Source: Candidatus Hydrogenedentota bacterium
Lineage (GTDB): Bacteria; Hydrogenedentota; Hydrogenedentia; Hydrogenedentales; CAITNO01
Assembly: GCA_007118765.1 (NCBI GenBank)
Contig: SKQZ01000445.1
Location: 1-11,821 of the forward strand
Direction: 5' to 3'
DNA length: 11,821 nt
A model generated the notes under the pieces. It searched no databases. It was not told where the DNA came from and saw only the letters and a program-made list of their open reading frames with translations. This document shows positions 1 to 7,900 of this stretch, piece by piece. The position numbers and the translations under genes were made by a program. Position 1 is the stretch's first letter. Each line of letters begins with the position of its first letter.

Positions 1-15
1 AAGCACTCCTGCATC

Positions 16-43
16 TTGATTGCACGGGAAAGCATGTTAAAAT
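16..43 (+). promoter_or_regulatory. Candidate sigma70-type promoter upstream of lipB
   Basis: TTGATT (16-21) and TAAAAT (38-43) are separated by 16 bases. The -10 matches the consensus at five of six positions, and the -35 hexamer is identical to the one proposed for lexA further on. It would leave a leader of about 190 bases before lipB. No better promoter is obvious closer to lipB; TATGAT at 218-223 resembles a -10 but lacks a good -35. This is a pattern match only. Confidence 0.35.
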
Positions 44-240
44 ATAGAGTGGGCGCTGAATGCAATCGTCCTGAGAACAGCAGTTGAAACAGACCTCGCC
101 GTTGATGTGACCAATAGGGTACTCATTTATTTTCTTATCGGGCACGCGACAAACAACCGTATCTATCTTGTTTTATGCCTATCAATACGGTGTCCGTACC
201 GTTCAACGGCGTCTTGTTATGATCAGGGAGTGCTGGTATT

Positions 241-912
241 ATGGCTTCTGTAAACTGTATACGCATGCAAGGGCTGGTGGACTACGCAACGATGTTGGAA
301 CGCCAGCAAGCGGCGCGGGGCGCGGTCGCTTCGGGAGACATGCCGTCCACGTTATTCTTTTTGGAACACCCGTCCACCATCACATTGGGTCGCAATGCGC
401 TCTCCGACCATGTGTTGTGTGACAGCGACGGGTTGGCGGCGGCTGGCGTAAGACTGTTGGCCACGGACCGCGGCGGTGACGTAACCTATCACGGACCGGG
501 ACAGTTGGTGGCCTATCCGGTGCTTGACCTGAATCAATGGACGCCGTCGGTGGATTGGTATTTGCGGTCTCTTGAAGAGACGGTCATTCGCGTGCTCGAC
601 CACTATGGCCTGAAAGGGGAACGCATACCTGAATACACAGGGGTGTGGGTCAACGGCGCGAAGGTGGCCGCCGTGGGCATTGCCATCAAACAATGGATAA
701 GCTGGCATGGTTTTGCGCTCAATGTAAACCCCATCATGGAACACTGGAAACTGATCGTTCCGTGCGGCATCCAGAACAGGCCCGTTACAAGCCTTGCCAA
801 TCTGTTGCCTGAAACACCGCCCATGGAAGAGGTAATTGACCAATGTATCGAAGCATTCCAAGCGGTATTTGCGTGTGACATTACCGAGACAATGGTGGAG
901 AACGCGGATTAA
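241..912 (+). CDS. lipB: Octanoyltransferase LipB (lipoate biosynthesis)
   Basis: Moves the octanoyl group from octanoyl-acyl carrier protein to the lipoyl domains of 2-oxoacid dehydrogenases and the glycine cleavage H protein, the first step of de novo protein lipoylation in the cytoplasm. The 223-residue length is normal for the family. The signature RGGDVTYHGPGQ lies at residues 77-88. The catalytic lysine is K141 (KVAAVG) and the acyl-carrying cysteine is C175 (PCGI); their 34-residue spacing equals that of E. coli LipB (K135, C169). The start is supported by AGGGAG at 225-230, ten bases upstream. The stop codon abuts the start of the DUF58 gene, so the two are probably co-transcribed, although no functional link between them is known to me. 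The partner gene lipA is not in the window. Confidence 0.96.
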   Translation: MASVNCIRMQGLVDYATMLERQQAARGAVASGDMPSTLFFLEHPSTITLGRNALSDHVLCDSDGLAAAGVRLLATDRGGDVTYHGPGQLVAYPVLDLNQWTPSVDWYLRSLEETVIRVLDHYGLKGERIPEYTGVWVNGAKVAAVGIAIKQWISWHGFALNVNPIMEHWKLIVPCGIQNRPVTSLANLLPETPPMEEVIDQCIEAFQAVFACDITETMVENAD

Positions 913-915
913 GTG
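897..915 (+). promoter_or_regulatory. Ribosome binding site and zero-gap start of the DUF58 gene
   Basis: GGAG at 897-900 lies inside the end of lipB, 12 bases before the GTG at 913-915. The lipB TAA at 910-912 is in the same frame as that GTG. Translation of the second gene is therefore likely coupled to termination of lipB. The spacing is longer than ideal. Confidence 0.5.
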
Positions 916-2274
916 AGTGCCGTAAAAAATACGCAGGGGGGCGGGACGTTCGTCGTGTCGGAAGCAGCAGAAAGCAACAAAGCGTCTTGGAAGAAGACGG
1001 GCGGCATGGTGGGCGTTGCGGTGGTGATGATAGCCTTCGCCTTTGCCATCCGCAGCCCCTATATGGCCTATGCCGTATACGCATTTGTGTTGCTTGTCGG
1101 CGTGGCGGTCTTGTCGTCGCGGGCATGGATGACGGGATTGGAATGCGAACGCAGTGTGGATCAAACGCAAGTGCGGCAGGGAGAATCCATACAGGTTGTT
1201 GTGCGTGTTACCAATCGCCGGGGCTGGCCTATTCCCTGGTTGTTCATTGAAGATGCGTTCCCCCGCGACTTTCCAGTAACAGGGGAACACAAACGGCTTG
1301 CCATGCTGCCGCCCGGTCGTACTGTGACGCTACGGTACACATTGACCTGTCCCCGTCGCGGTTATCACCGCATCGGTCCGGCATTGTATGAATCGGGCGA
1401 TTTGTTTGGCCTGCACAAACGGTTTCGCTCTGATACGTTTCGGGATTATGTGTCTGTCCTGCCCACCATCGCCTACATTGAGACTTTTAATGTGGCGGCG
1501 CGACGTCCCCAAGGCCCTGTGCGCATTACAAACCGCATCTTCACCGATCCGACGCGCATCAACAATATCCGCCAATATACGCCGGGCGACCCCTTGCACA
1601 CCATCCACTGGAAAGTGTCCGCCCGTACAGGCGAATTGCACGTGAAAACCTTTGAGCCCACCACGGTTACCGGCGGTACGCTCATATTGGATATGCACGA
1701 AGACAGCTATCTGCCGGAGGACAGGGAGCGGCGCATGGAACTGGCCGTTACCACCACGGCTTCCATCGCATACCTGCTGCAGATGTCCGGCGAGCAGGTG
1801 GGTCTGCTTACCAATGGGCAGGATGCCGCCGAGGTGGCCCAATACGAAACAGATGCCGTGTATACGGAAAACCGATTTGAGATGGACAATGCCCTCAGCC
1901 ATGAGGAGACATCCACACGCATCAGCCCCTTGACGGTGGATACGCTGCGGTCGCCCATACAAGCGCAAACCATCGTCGAGAATCTTGCGCGGGTGATGCC
2001 CGGCCACGGCCTGGACCTGTCCGAGTTGATTCTGGCGCAATTCCGCGGGTTGCCGCGGGATGCGACCTTGTTGCCCGTAACAGGACAAGTGACCGAGCGA
2101 CTGGCGCTCACGTTGGGCGCCATGCGCGATTCCGGATTCAATGTGACGCTCTTTCTTATTGATGCCGGTCAATCCTATCAAGAAGCGGCGGCGCGATTGG
2201 CGCAGTACAATATTCACGCCTTTAATATCGAATCAGAGCGACATCTTCATGAAATCTCTCCGACCAAAATATAG
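913..2274 (+). CDS. DUF58 domain-containing membrane protein
   Basis: A 453-residue protein of the DUF58 family, whose biochemical role is poorly defined. Family members usually sit beside MoxR AAA ATPases and transglutaminase or von Willebrand-type proteins, and are thought to act in envelope or complex-assembly functions. Two hydrophobic segments near residues 31-48 and 50-68 form a membrane hairpin. A beta-rich stretch (about 75-190) follows, then the DUF58 hallmark at residues 224-249, with PGDPLHTIHWK and a following KTFEP, and an alpha/beta C-terminal region resembling a von Willebrand-like fold. The GTG start is the first codon after the lipB TAA, in the same frame, and GGAG at 897-900 is its likely ribosome binding site. 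A second in-frame GTG at 955 is possible. It is followed after 17 bases by the DUF4129-like gene, so this is an operon. Family confidence is high; function is unknown. Confidence 0.9.
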   Translation: MSAVKNTQGGGTFVVSEAAESNKASWKKTGGMVGVAVVMIAFAFAIRSPYMAYAVYAFVLLVGVAVLSSRAWMTGLECERSVDQTQVRQGESIQVVVRVTNRRGWPIPWLFIEDAFPRDFPVTGEHKRLAMLPPGRTVTLRYTLTCPRRGYHRIGPALYESGDLFGLHKRFRSDTFRDYVSVLPTIAYIETFNVAARRPQGPVRITNRIFTDPTRINNIRQYTPGDPLHTIHWKVSARTGELHVKTFEPTTVTGGTLILDMHEDSYLPEDRERRMELAVTTTASIAYLLQMSGEQVGLLTNGQDAAEVAQYETDAVYTENRFEMDNALSHEETSTRISPLTVDTLRSPIQAQTIVENLARVMPGHGLDLSELILAQFRGLPRDATLLPVTGQVTERLALTLGAMRDSGFNVTLFLIDAGQSYQEAAARLAQYNIHAFNIESERHLHEISPTKI

Positions 2275-2291
2275 GCGATGGAGGCGAACGC

Positions 2292-4088
2292 ATGGCTGAA
2301 TTGTATGACCATGAACCGCTCGCCAACGAACAGGAGCGCCGGCATGATGGCGCCACTGATTTCGAATCGCTCATGGCCGACATGACGCAAGAGAAATCGG
2401 CACTGCCGGAACTGCGTCCTCACCAGCACACGGATTATGCGTCGCTTACCGACGGGGAACAGATCAACCATCGCATTGAAATGCCCAATACACTGGCCGA
2501 CCATTTCATCAATTTCGTGACGCCTTTCCTCATTTTCTTGCTGGTAATGCCCGTGTTGTTCTACTTGTTGAATGTCCGCTTTATTTATACGACAGCGCAT
2601 GACGCGAATTTGCGCGTCTTTACCATCTTCTTTGTGATTGGCGTTGTTGCTTTGAACAGGCTGATTGCCCGCGACGGTTCCGTGGAAGCGTTTGTTTATG
2701 CTTTTGGATTGATGGTAGTGGTGGCGCTGTATACGATTGTCGCCACCGAGTATGAGAACGTGGGTGCGGTTGCCCGCAACGTTATGGATCGCATGGTATT
2801 GGGCGCGTTGTTGACGAATATGGCGATGGTCGTATTCGTTTGGTGGTTGGTTAACCGGCTTACCCATGAATGCTGTGTAGACGAAAGCAATGTGGCGGGT
2901 GACATCGGACTGTTTGCCGCGACGTCAGCACAGTTCCGGCGCAGACTGCGGTTGGCCGCGGCGCCGCCGTCCGAAAAGCCCAAGCGAAAATCCGCCGCCG
3001 GGGTGGATGAGCCGTGGCATGGTCTTGTCGCCTACGACCCCACCGACACCGGAACGGAAGGGAGGCCGCCTTTTGCCGCATCCAAAGCGGATTTCAGTCA
3101 ACGGCTGCCCGAGCGACATCCCGGCATGGCGCTGTTTTATTTTTCAGTGCCGGTAGTGTTGTTGTTTTCATTGGGACTGCGCGTTATTCAACACCTGGGC
3201 ATGCCCGCCGTTCGCATGGGCGCCTACTACATGTACGTATACATTTTTTGCGCATTCATGTTGCTCGCCATTACCTGTCTGCGTCAATTGCGCGCCTATT
3301 TCCGTCTGCGCAAGGTGGCCATGCCGCCGGTGCTGCCGTGGTGTTGGTTGGGCTTGGCCACCCTGTTGGTTGTGGCAATCATGTGGGGGGCGGCCAACCT
3401 GCCTATGCCCGCTTTGCCAGCGCAGGTTTATGAACAAGCCGACACGCAGATTGGCGTGTACCATTCCCAAACCGGGCGGTACGGGGAAATGACGATTACC
3501 CCGGCCTCGCTCAGATGGTTGCAGGCAAGGGGGCTTGTCATATGGATGGAACGCCTCTCCATGCTCCTCGTGTTTATGGTTCTGATTTACGCTGTGCTGA
3601 AAATGTTGCAATGGGTGACGGACCTGCTGCTCGAAAGACGCAATCAATTGCCTCACTGGTTAAGTCAATTGATTTCTTTTGTGGCATGGCTGCTGTTTCG
3701 CATGTGGCCCGCACTGAGAACATGGGCGTTCCCCAAGCAGCGCCGTCGTATCCAACGGCATGTATCGCTTAGCGCCAAGTATGACAGCCCCTTTTCCCGG
3801 CCGGATGCCGCGCCGATGCCGGTGCGTGATCATATTGCGTATGCGTACGAGGCGTTGCGTGCGCTGGCCGCCGACGTGGGCAAACCGCCGAGGCCCAGTA
3901 GTACGCCCTACGAATTTCTGGCGCATTACCCCGACGAACTCGGCACCATGAAAAGAGAGGCGGAGGAACTTGTGCGGCTTTACGTGATTGCGGCCTACTC
4001 CACCTTGCAAACGGATGAGCGCCTGGAAGACCGTCTGCGCAACTTTTGGGTTGCCTTCAGGATTGTGCGCAACAATTATGTCCGTTAA
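2292..4088 (+). CDS. Polytopic membrane protein with DUF4129-like C-terminal domain
   Basis: A 598-residue integral membrane protein. After a hydrophilic N-terminus of about 70 residues, hydrophobic segments occur near 75-95, 107-124, 133-152 and 167-188. A charged, proline-rich loop (about 190-278) comes next, then further segments near 279-299, 310-330, 349-370 and 414-440, with a weaker one near 456-470. The soluble C-terminus (about 510-598) contains STPYEFLAHYP followed by a helical LVRLYVIAAYST stretch. This matches the pattern of DUF4129, the tail found on transglutaminase-like membrane proteins and on stand-alone partners of DUF58 and MoxR proteins. No transglutaminase Cys-His-Asp core is evident. 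GGAGG at 2280-2284, seven bases upstream, fixes the ATG start. It is the last gene of the lipB operon. The role is unknown; an envelope function with the DUF58 protein is inferred. Confidence 0.75.
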   Translation: MAELYDHEPLANEQERRHDGATDFESLMADMTQEKSALPELRPHQHTDYASLTDGEQINHRIEMPNTLADHFINFVTPFLIFLLVMPVLFYLLNVRFIYTTAHDANLRVFTIFFVIGVVALNRLIARDGSVEAFVYAFGLMVVVALYTIVATEYENVGAVARNVMDRMVLGALLTNMAMVVFVWWLVNRLTHECCVDESNVAGDIGLFAATSAQFRRRLRLAAAPPSEKPKRKSAAGVDEPWHGLVAYDPTDTGTEGRPPFAASKADFSQRLPERHPGMALFYFSVPVVLLFSLGLRVIQHLGMPAVRMGAYYMYVYIFCAFMLLAITCLRQLRAYFRLRKVAMPPVLPWCWLGLATLLVVAIMWGAANLPMPALPAQVYEQADTQIGVYHSQTGRYGEMTITPASLRWLQARGLVIWMERLSMLLVFMVLIYAVLKMLQWVTDLLLERRNQLPHWLSQLISFVAWLLFRMWPALRTWAFPKQRRRIQRHVSLSAKYDSPFSRPDAAPMPVRDHIAYAYEALRALAADVGKPPRPSSTPYEFLAHYPDELGTMKREAEELVRLYVIAAYSTLQTDERLEDRLRNFWVAFRIVRNNYVR

Positions 4089-4104
4089 CCCGGATATTTC
4101 TTTC

Positions 4105-4133
4105 TTGATTTATCATTGCTAATGCGATATACT
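4105..4133 (+). promoter_or_regulatory. lexA promoter
   Basis: TTGATT (4105-4110), a 17-base spacer and TATACT (4128-4133) form a good sigma70-type promoter starting 17 bases after the preceding stop codon. The -10 element lies inside the inverted repeat proposed as the LexA operator, so bound LexA would block RNA polymerase. Confidence 0.75.
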
Positions 4134-4152
4134 GAATATAGATTCAGTATAT
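4127..4152 (+). promoter_or_regulatory. LexA operator (SOS box), autoregulatory
   Basis: A perfect inverted repeat: ATATACTGAAT (4127-4137), spacer ATAG, ATTCAGTATAT (4142-4152). The core 4130-4149 has the CTG-N10-CAG spacing of the E. coli SOS box and matches the consensus TACTGTATATATATACAGTA at 17 of 20 positions. The fourth base of each half-site differs (CTGA/TCAG instead of CTGT/ACAG). Position before lexA and overlap with the -10 make autorepression the natural reading. No second complete copy was seen in the window. Confidence 0.88.
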
Positions 4153-4185
4153 GTGCGCCGATAAGGCGAAAAGGAATCGTGTGTC

Positions 4186-4803
4186 ATGGTTTCGTCCATT
4201 ACAGACAGGCAGCGGGCAATTCTGGAGTTTATTGCCACCACCATACGCGAAAACGAGTACCCGCCGACAATACAAGAGATTGGCGGCCATTTCGGCATTG
4301 CCTCCACCAACGGCGTGTATGACCACTTGGCGGCGTTGGAGCGCAAGGGTTATATCGCGCGCAGTTCCAAGGCGCGCAGCATACGATTGACACAAAAGGC
4401 GCTGGCGACGTTGGCCCATACACAGCCGAATGCCCTGCCGCTTGTGGGACAGGTGGCGGCGGGCGCGCCGTTGCTTGCGGAGGAAAACATTGAGGAATAC
4501 GTTGTGGTGGACCCGCAGTTGGCGGAGCGGGACGCCTTTTGCCTTCGCGTGCGCGGCGACAGCATGATGGATGCGGGCATTCTCGAAGGTGACATCATCG
4601 TGGTGGATCGGCAGCGCCGCCCGGCGAAAGGCGATGTGGTGGTGGCGTTGGTGGATGACGAAGCGACCGTGAAATCCTTTTATCCACAAAAGAATCGCAT
4701 TGAGCTGCGCCCGGCCAACCCGCTCATGGAATCGTTGTATTATCCGCCGGATGCGGTAGCCATTCAAGGTGTTGTGGTTGCGTTGCAACGCAATCTTGCC
4801 TGA
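4186..4803 (+). CDS. lexA: LexA repressor, SOS-response autopeptidase
   Basis: Represses DNA-damage response genes and, on contact with RecA filaments, cuts itself to release them. The 205-residue length is typical. Residues 1-72 form the winged helix-turn-helix with the TDRQRAILEFI start, the PPTIQEIG helix and a recognition helix near S40-L48. The self-cleavage bond is A92-G93 (VAAGAP), the nucleophile is S126 (GDSMM) and the general base is K163 (TVKSF). The 37-residue Ser-Lys spacing equals that of E. coli LexA. In the recognition helix S40 and N42 correspond to E. coli S39 and N41, but E. coli E44 and E45 are replaced by Y45 and D46. AAGGA at 4171-4175, ten bases upstream, supports the start. 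The gene has its own promoter and operator and appears monocistronic. Confidence 0.97.
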   Translation: MVSSITDRQRAILEFIATTIRENEYPPTIQEIGGHFGIASTNGVYDHLAALERKGYIARSSKARSIRLTQKALATLAHTQPNALPLVGQVAAGAPLLAEENIEEYVVVDPQLAERDAFCLRVRGDSMMDAGILEGDIIVVDRQRRPAKGDVVVALVDDEATVKSFYPQKNRIELRPANPLMESLYYPPDAVAIQGVVVALQRNLA

Positions 4804-4804
4804 C

Positions 4805-4831
4805 ACGTCCGACCCTTGCCGCAAGGGACGT
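4805..4831 (+). terminator. Hairpin just after lexA, possible terminator
   Basis: ACGTCC (4805-4810) can pair with GGACGT (4826-4831), continuing through an inner CTTG/CAAG stem with a four-base bulge. Alternatively CCCTTG (4813-4818) pairs perfectly with CAAGGG (4822-4827) across a CCG loop. It begins one base after the lexA stop. No T-run follows, so it is not a canonical intrinsic terminator; it may protect the transcript end. Confidence 0.35.
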
Positions 4832-4844
4832 ATTCCGGGCAAAC

Positions 4845-4873
4845 TTGCATTGTTCAGGGCCTATGAATAGACT
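4845..4873 (+). promoter_or_regulatory. Weak candidate promoter for the GH2 gene
   Basis: TTGCAT (4845-4850) and TAGACT (4868-4873) are separated by 17 bases in the 116-base gap between lexA and the GH2 gene. Both hexamers are only partial matches to consensus. A half-site ATTCAG at 4880-4885 lacks its CTG partner, so SOS control is not supported. Confidence 0.25.
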
Positions 4874-4919
4874 AAAGGCATTCAGGGATGTCTTTCGTGT
4901 TTTCTTATAGAGGTTAAGC

Positions 4920-7900
4920 ATGGCTGAATTGCGTGAAGAGTTGAATCTTGGCGGCGACTGGACGCTGGTCGTTGATCCCGAAAATCAGGGAGTGCGCGCT
5001 TCGTGGTTTGAATCGCCGCCGCAATCCGATGCGCTCACGGTGCACGTGCCCGCCGTCTGGGATTTGTGGTTGCCCGACTACGACGGGGTGGGCTGGTATT
5101 TTCGCCAGTTTGAGGTGCCGCCCGAGTGGGTCGGTGACCATGTGGAACTCCATTTTGAAGGGGTCAATTATTATGCCGGGGTGTGGTTGAACGGCGTCGG
5201 CATCGGTGCGCATGAAGGGGGGTACACGCCGTTCGCAGTGGACGCTTCCGCAGTCCTGCAGCCGGGCATGAATCGGCTTGCCGTGCGCGTAATTGACCCG
5301 AAGGGGCCGGACGGCTTCGGGCATTTTAAGCCCGCGGAGCTGCCCATTGCCAAAGAAATGGGCTACTGGTCTTTCGGCGGCATTTGGGGGGAAGTGCTTC
5401 TCAAGCGCATGCCCCGTACCCGTATCACCGATGTATTTGTCAAGCCGGATTTGCGCCGCAAACTGATAATGGTCGAAACCACGGGAGAAAACATACCGGA
5501 AGACGCCCATATCAGATTAACCGTGGCGGACACGTCGTGGCAGGCCGAGGGCGCCCTTGGCGCCATTGCCGTGAAGACGCCGCAATTCATCCCGTGGCAT
5601 CCCGATGCGCCGCATCTGTATCAACTGCACGCGGAGCTTTGCACAGGGAAAACGGTTATTGACCGGGTGAGCGTACGTTTCGGCATGCGCGAGTTTACGG
5701 TCAAAGACAACCGATTCCATCTTAACCATCGCCCCATTTATGTGAAGGGGGTGTTATACCAGCCCGATTACGCGCGGACGCTGGCAGCCCCGGCGGACAT
5801 TGCCATGGCCCGACAGGAGATTGCCTTGAGCAAGGAGGCGGGCTTTAACATGATGCGACTTCACATCAGGCCCGCACCGAAAAGCATCCTCGAACTCGCC
5901 GACGAACTAGGCATGCTCCTGTACGAGGAACCATCCATCGGCTGGATTAAACAGTCGGAGTATATGCAGAAACGGTGTGAAACATCCGTGCGTGAAATGA
6001 TCCTGCGTGATCGAAACCACCCGTCCGTAGTTATCTGGGGTATGCTCAACGAAACAGGCAACGCTGATTATGTGACCCACGGCGGGGCGCAGACCATCAA
6101 GGATGATCTGTGTCGGCTGGCGCGGACACTGGACCCAACGCGCGTGATCATTGACGACAGCGCCGGCGTTAATGCCACCCGCGAACCGTCGCGCATGATG
6201 CGGCCCTTTCGGGATACGTTTACGGTCTATGACGATTTGCATATTTACCAGCGTGCACCGGTGGACAACCGCATCCGGCAGTATTATCAGAACAGCGGCG
6301 AACCGGAACAGCTGTCAATCCTGTCGGAGTTCGGTTTTGGCGGCCCCGAAGATCTTGTTGACGTGCTTGAACAGTATGGAGAAGAGCGTGAAACGCTCAA
6401 AGACGCCCGGTTCCTGCAAAAGATGCTGGACGCATGTTGTCAAGGCTTTCGCGAGCGCGGGCTGGATCGGCTTTTTGGCGATATGTCCGGTTTCTTTCAA
6501 GCCGCACAGGCATTGCAATCCGATGCTGTTTATGCGCAGATTGACGCCATACGCGCCAACCCGAAAGTACAGGGCTATTGTTACACCCAGCTGTCGGATG
6601 CCGGTCATGAGTTCTGCGCGGGCTTTCTTGACCGATGGCGGCGTCCGAAACCGGCGCTGCAAAGTCTTGCCGAGGCGCAACGGCCCATGCGCCCGCTCAT
6701 TTTCCTGGGGAAGACCAATCTATGTCTGCGTGAAAAGGCCGAGATAACCGTGTTGCTTGCCAACGAAGCGCATGTGAGCGACACGGCGGACCTGTCGTTA
6801 CAGGTGGTGGGACCCACGAATCAGGTGTTGTGGAAAAAGAAACGAAGCGTAAAGATACCACGGCATCAAAGCGATTTATGGAATGGTGTTATCAGTGCGT
6901 CCGGCTCTTCGGGTACGCACCGGTTTGTTGTGCGGCTTATGAAGGGCATGACCGTCTTGGCTGAAGCATCACAGGAGTTTCATGTTTTCGAGCAGGCGCC
7001 GCCGTCCACAACCGCCGTGCATATTCTGGATCCCCACGGACAATGGCACGATGCCATCGCCCCCTTTGCAAAGCCCGACAACATTCTTGCGCCCGTGCAT
7101 ATCATACCGCCGCTGGCAAATACTATCCGCGCCTATCCCGACAACGAGCTCATGCAGATCCTTGCGCAGGTGAAAAGCGGCGCCATCGCCGTGTTTTTCA
7201 GTCCCCCTGATGATTGGAACGACCTTGCCGCCCTGCTCGACCCCAATATCGCGGCAACGCCCAAGGATGCCGTGGGCGGATTTCTGCCTGCCTGCCATTA
7301 TGTAAAACTGCACCCGCTTTTTGACAAGTTGCCCGCCCGTGGGCTTATGCGACAACCCTATGCAAATGTAGTGCCGGGCAAGACCTTTATTGAAATGAGC
7401 GATGAAGACGTATGCGGCACGTTCGATACGACGCCGATTGCGGCGGGCAATTATATGGTGGGTGAAACCACCTGGTGGGGCAGCGACATCCTGATCAAAC
7501 GGTACGGGGGGGGACGCATCGTATTTACCCACCTGCGTGTTCTGGAGAATCTTGATGAGGACCCCGTTGCCGGGCGGCTTTTTGTGAATATGCTGAACCA
7601 TTTCGGCATACGCAGTGTTCCGCCCGCTGCGCCTGTGCCGCCGGACCAAAAGGCCGTGGAATGGCTTCGTGCACAGCGTGTGCAGCATGTGCGCCGCTGG
7701 ATGGTGGCGGGCGAGTTTCCGAACTGGGATGAGTGCAGCGGTTTCGATACGCCTTATCCACCTGAAACGCACATTGATTTTCAGGCCGTATACCGGGGAT
7801 GGTATCAACCTGCCCGGTGGCGACGCTGGTATTCCTGCGCGCATTCAAAACACATTGTTGATCTGCAGGCCGCATTTGAACCCGTGTTTCAATGGTATCC

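Noticed and set aside
1..172. Minus-strand frame open to the left edge with a cysteine-rich run (VCFNCCSQDDC), and a + strand frame open from 1 to 87.
   Set aside because: The minus frame has no ATG, and its possible GTG lacks a ribosome binding site. The + frame is only 28 codons. Either could be the edge of a real gene but cannot be supported here.
352..1290. Long minus-strand open frame opposite lipB and the DUF58 gene (312 residues).
   Set aside because: It lies opposite two well-supported genes, shows no recognisable motif, is rich in His, Arg and Pro, and is explained by codon bias of the coding strand.
2290..2303. Fourteen-base identity between the starts of the DUF4129-like gene and the GH2 gene (both begin MAEL).
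   Set aside because: Proteins diverge at once after residue 4; common start-region codons explain it.
4144..4842. Minus-strand open frame of 232 residues covering all of lexA.
   Set aside because: Antisense shadow of lexA, with no domain signal; lexA is certain from its catalytic residues.
4880..4885. ATTCAG half-site upstream of the GH2 gene as a second LexA box.
   Set aside because: The position ten bases upstream of its CAG reads GAC instead of CTG, so only a half-site exists.
6969..7844. Minus-strand open frame of 291 residues inside the GH2 gene.
   Set aside because: Opposite a continuous GH2 reading frame and without recognisable motifs.
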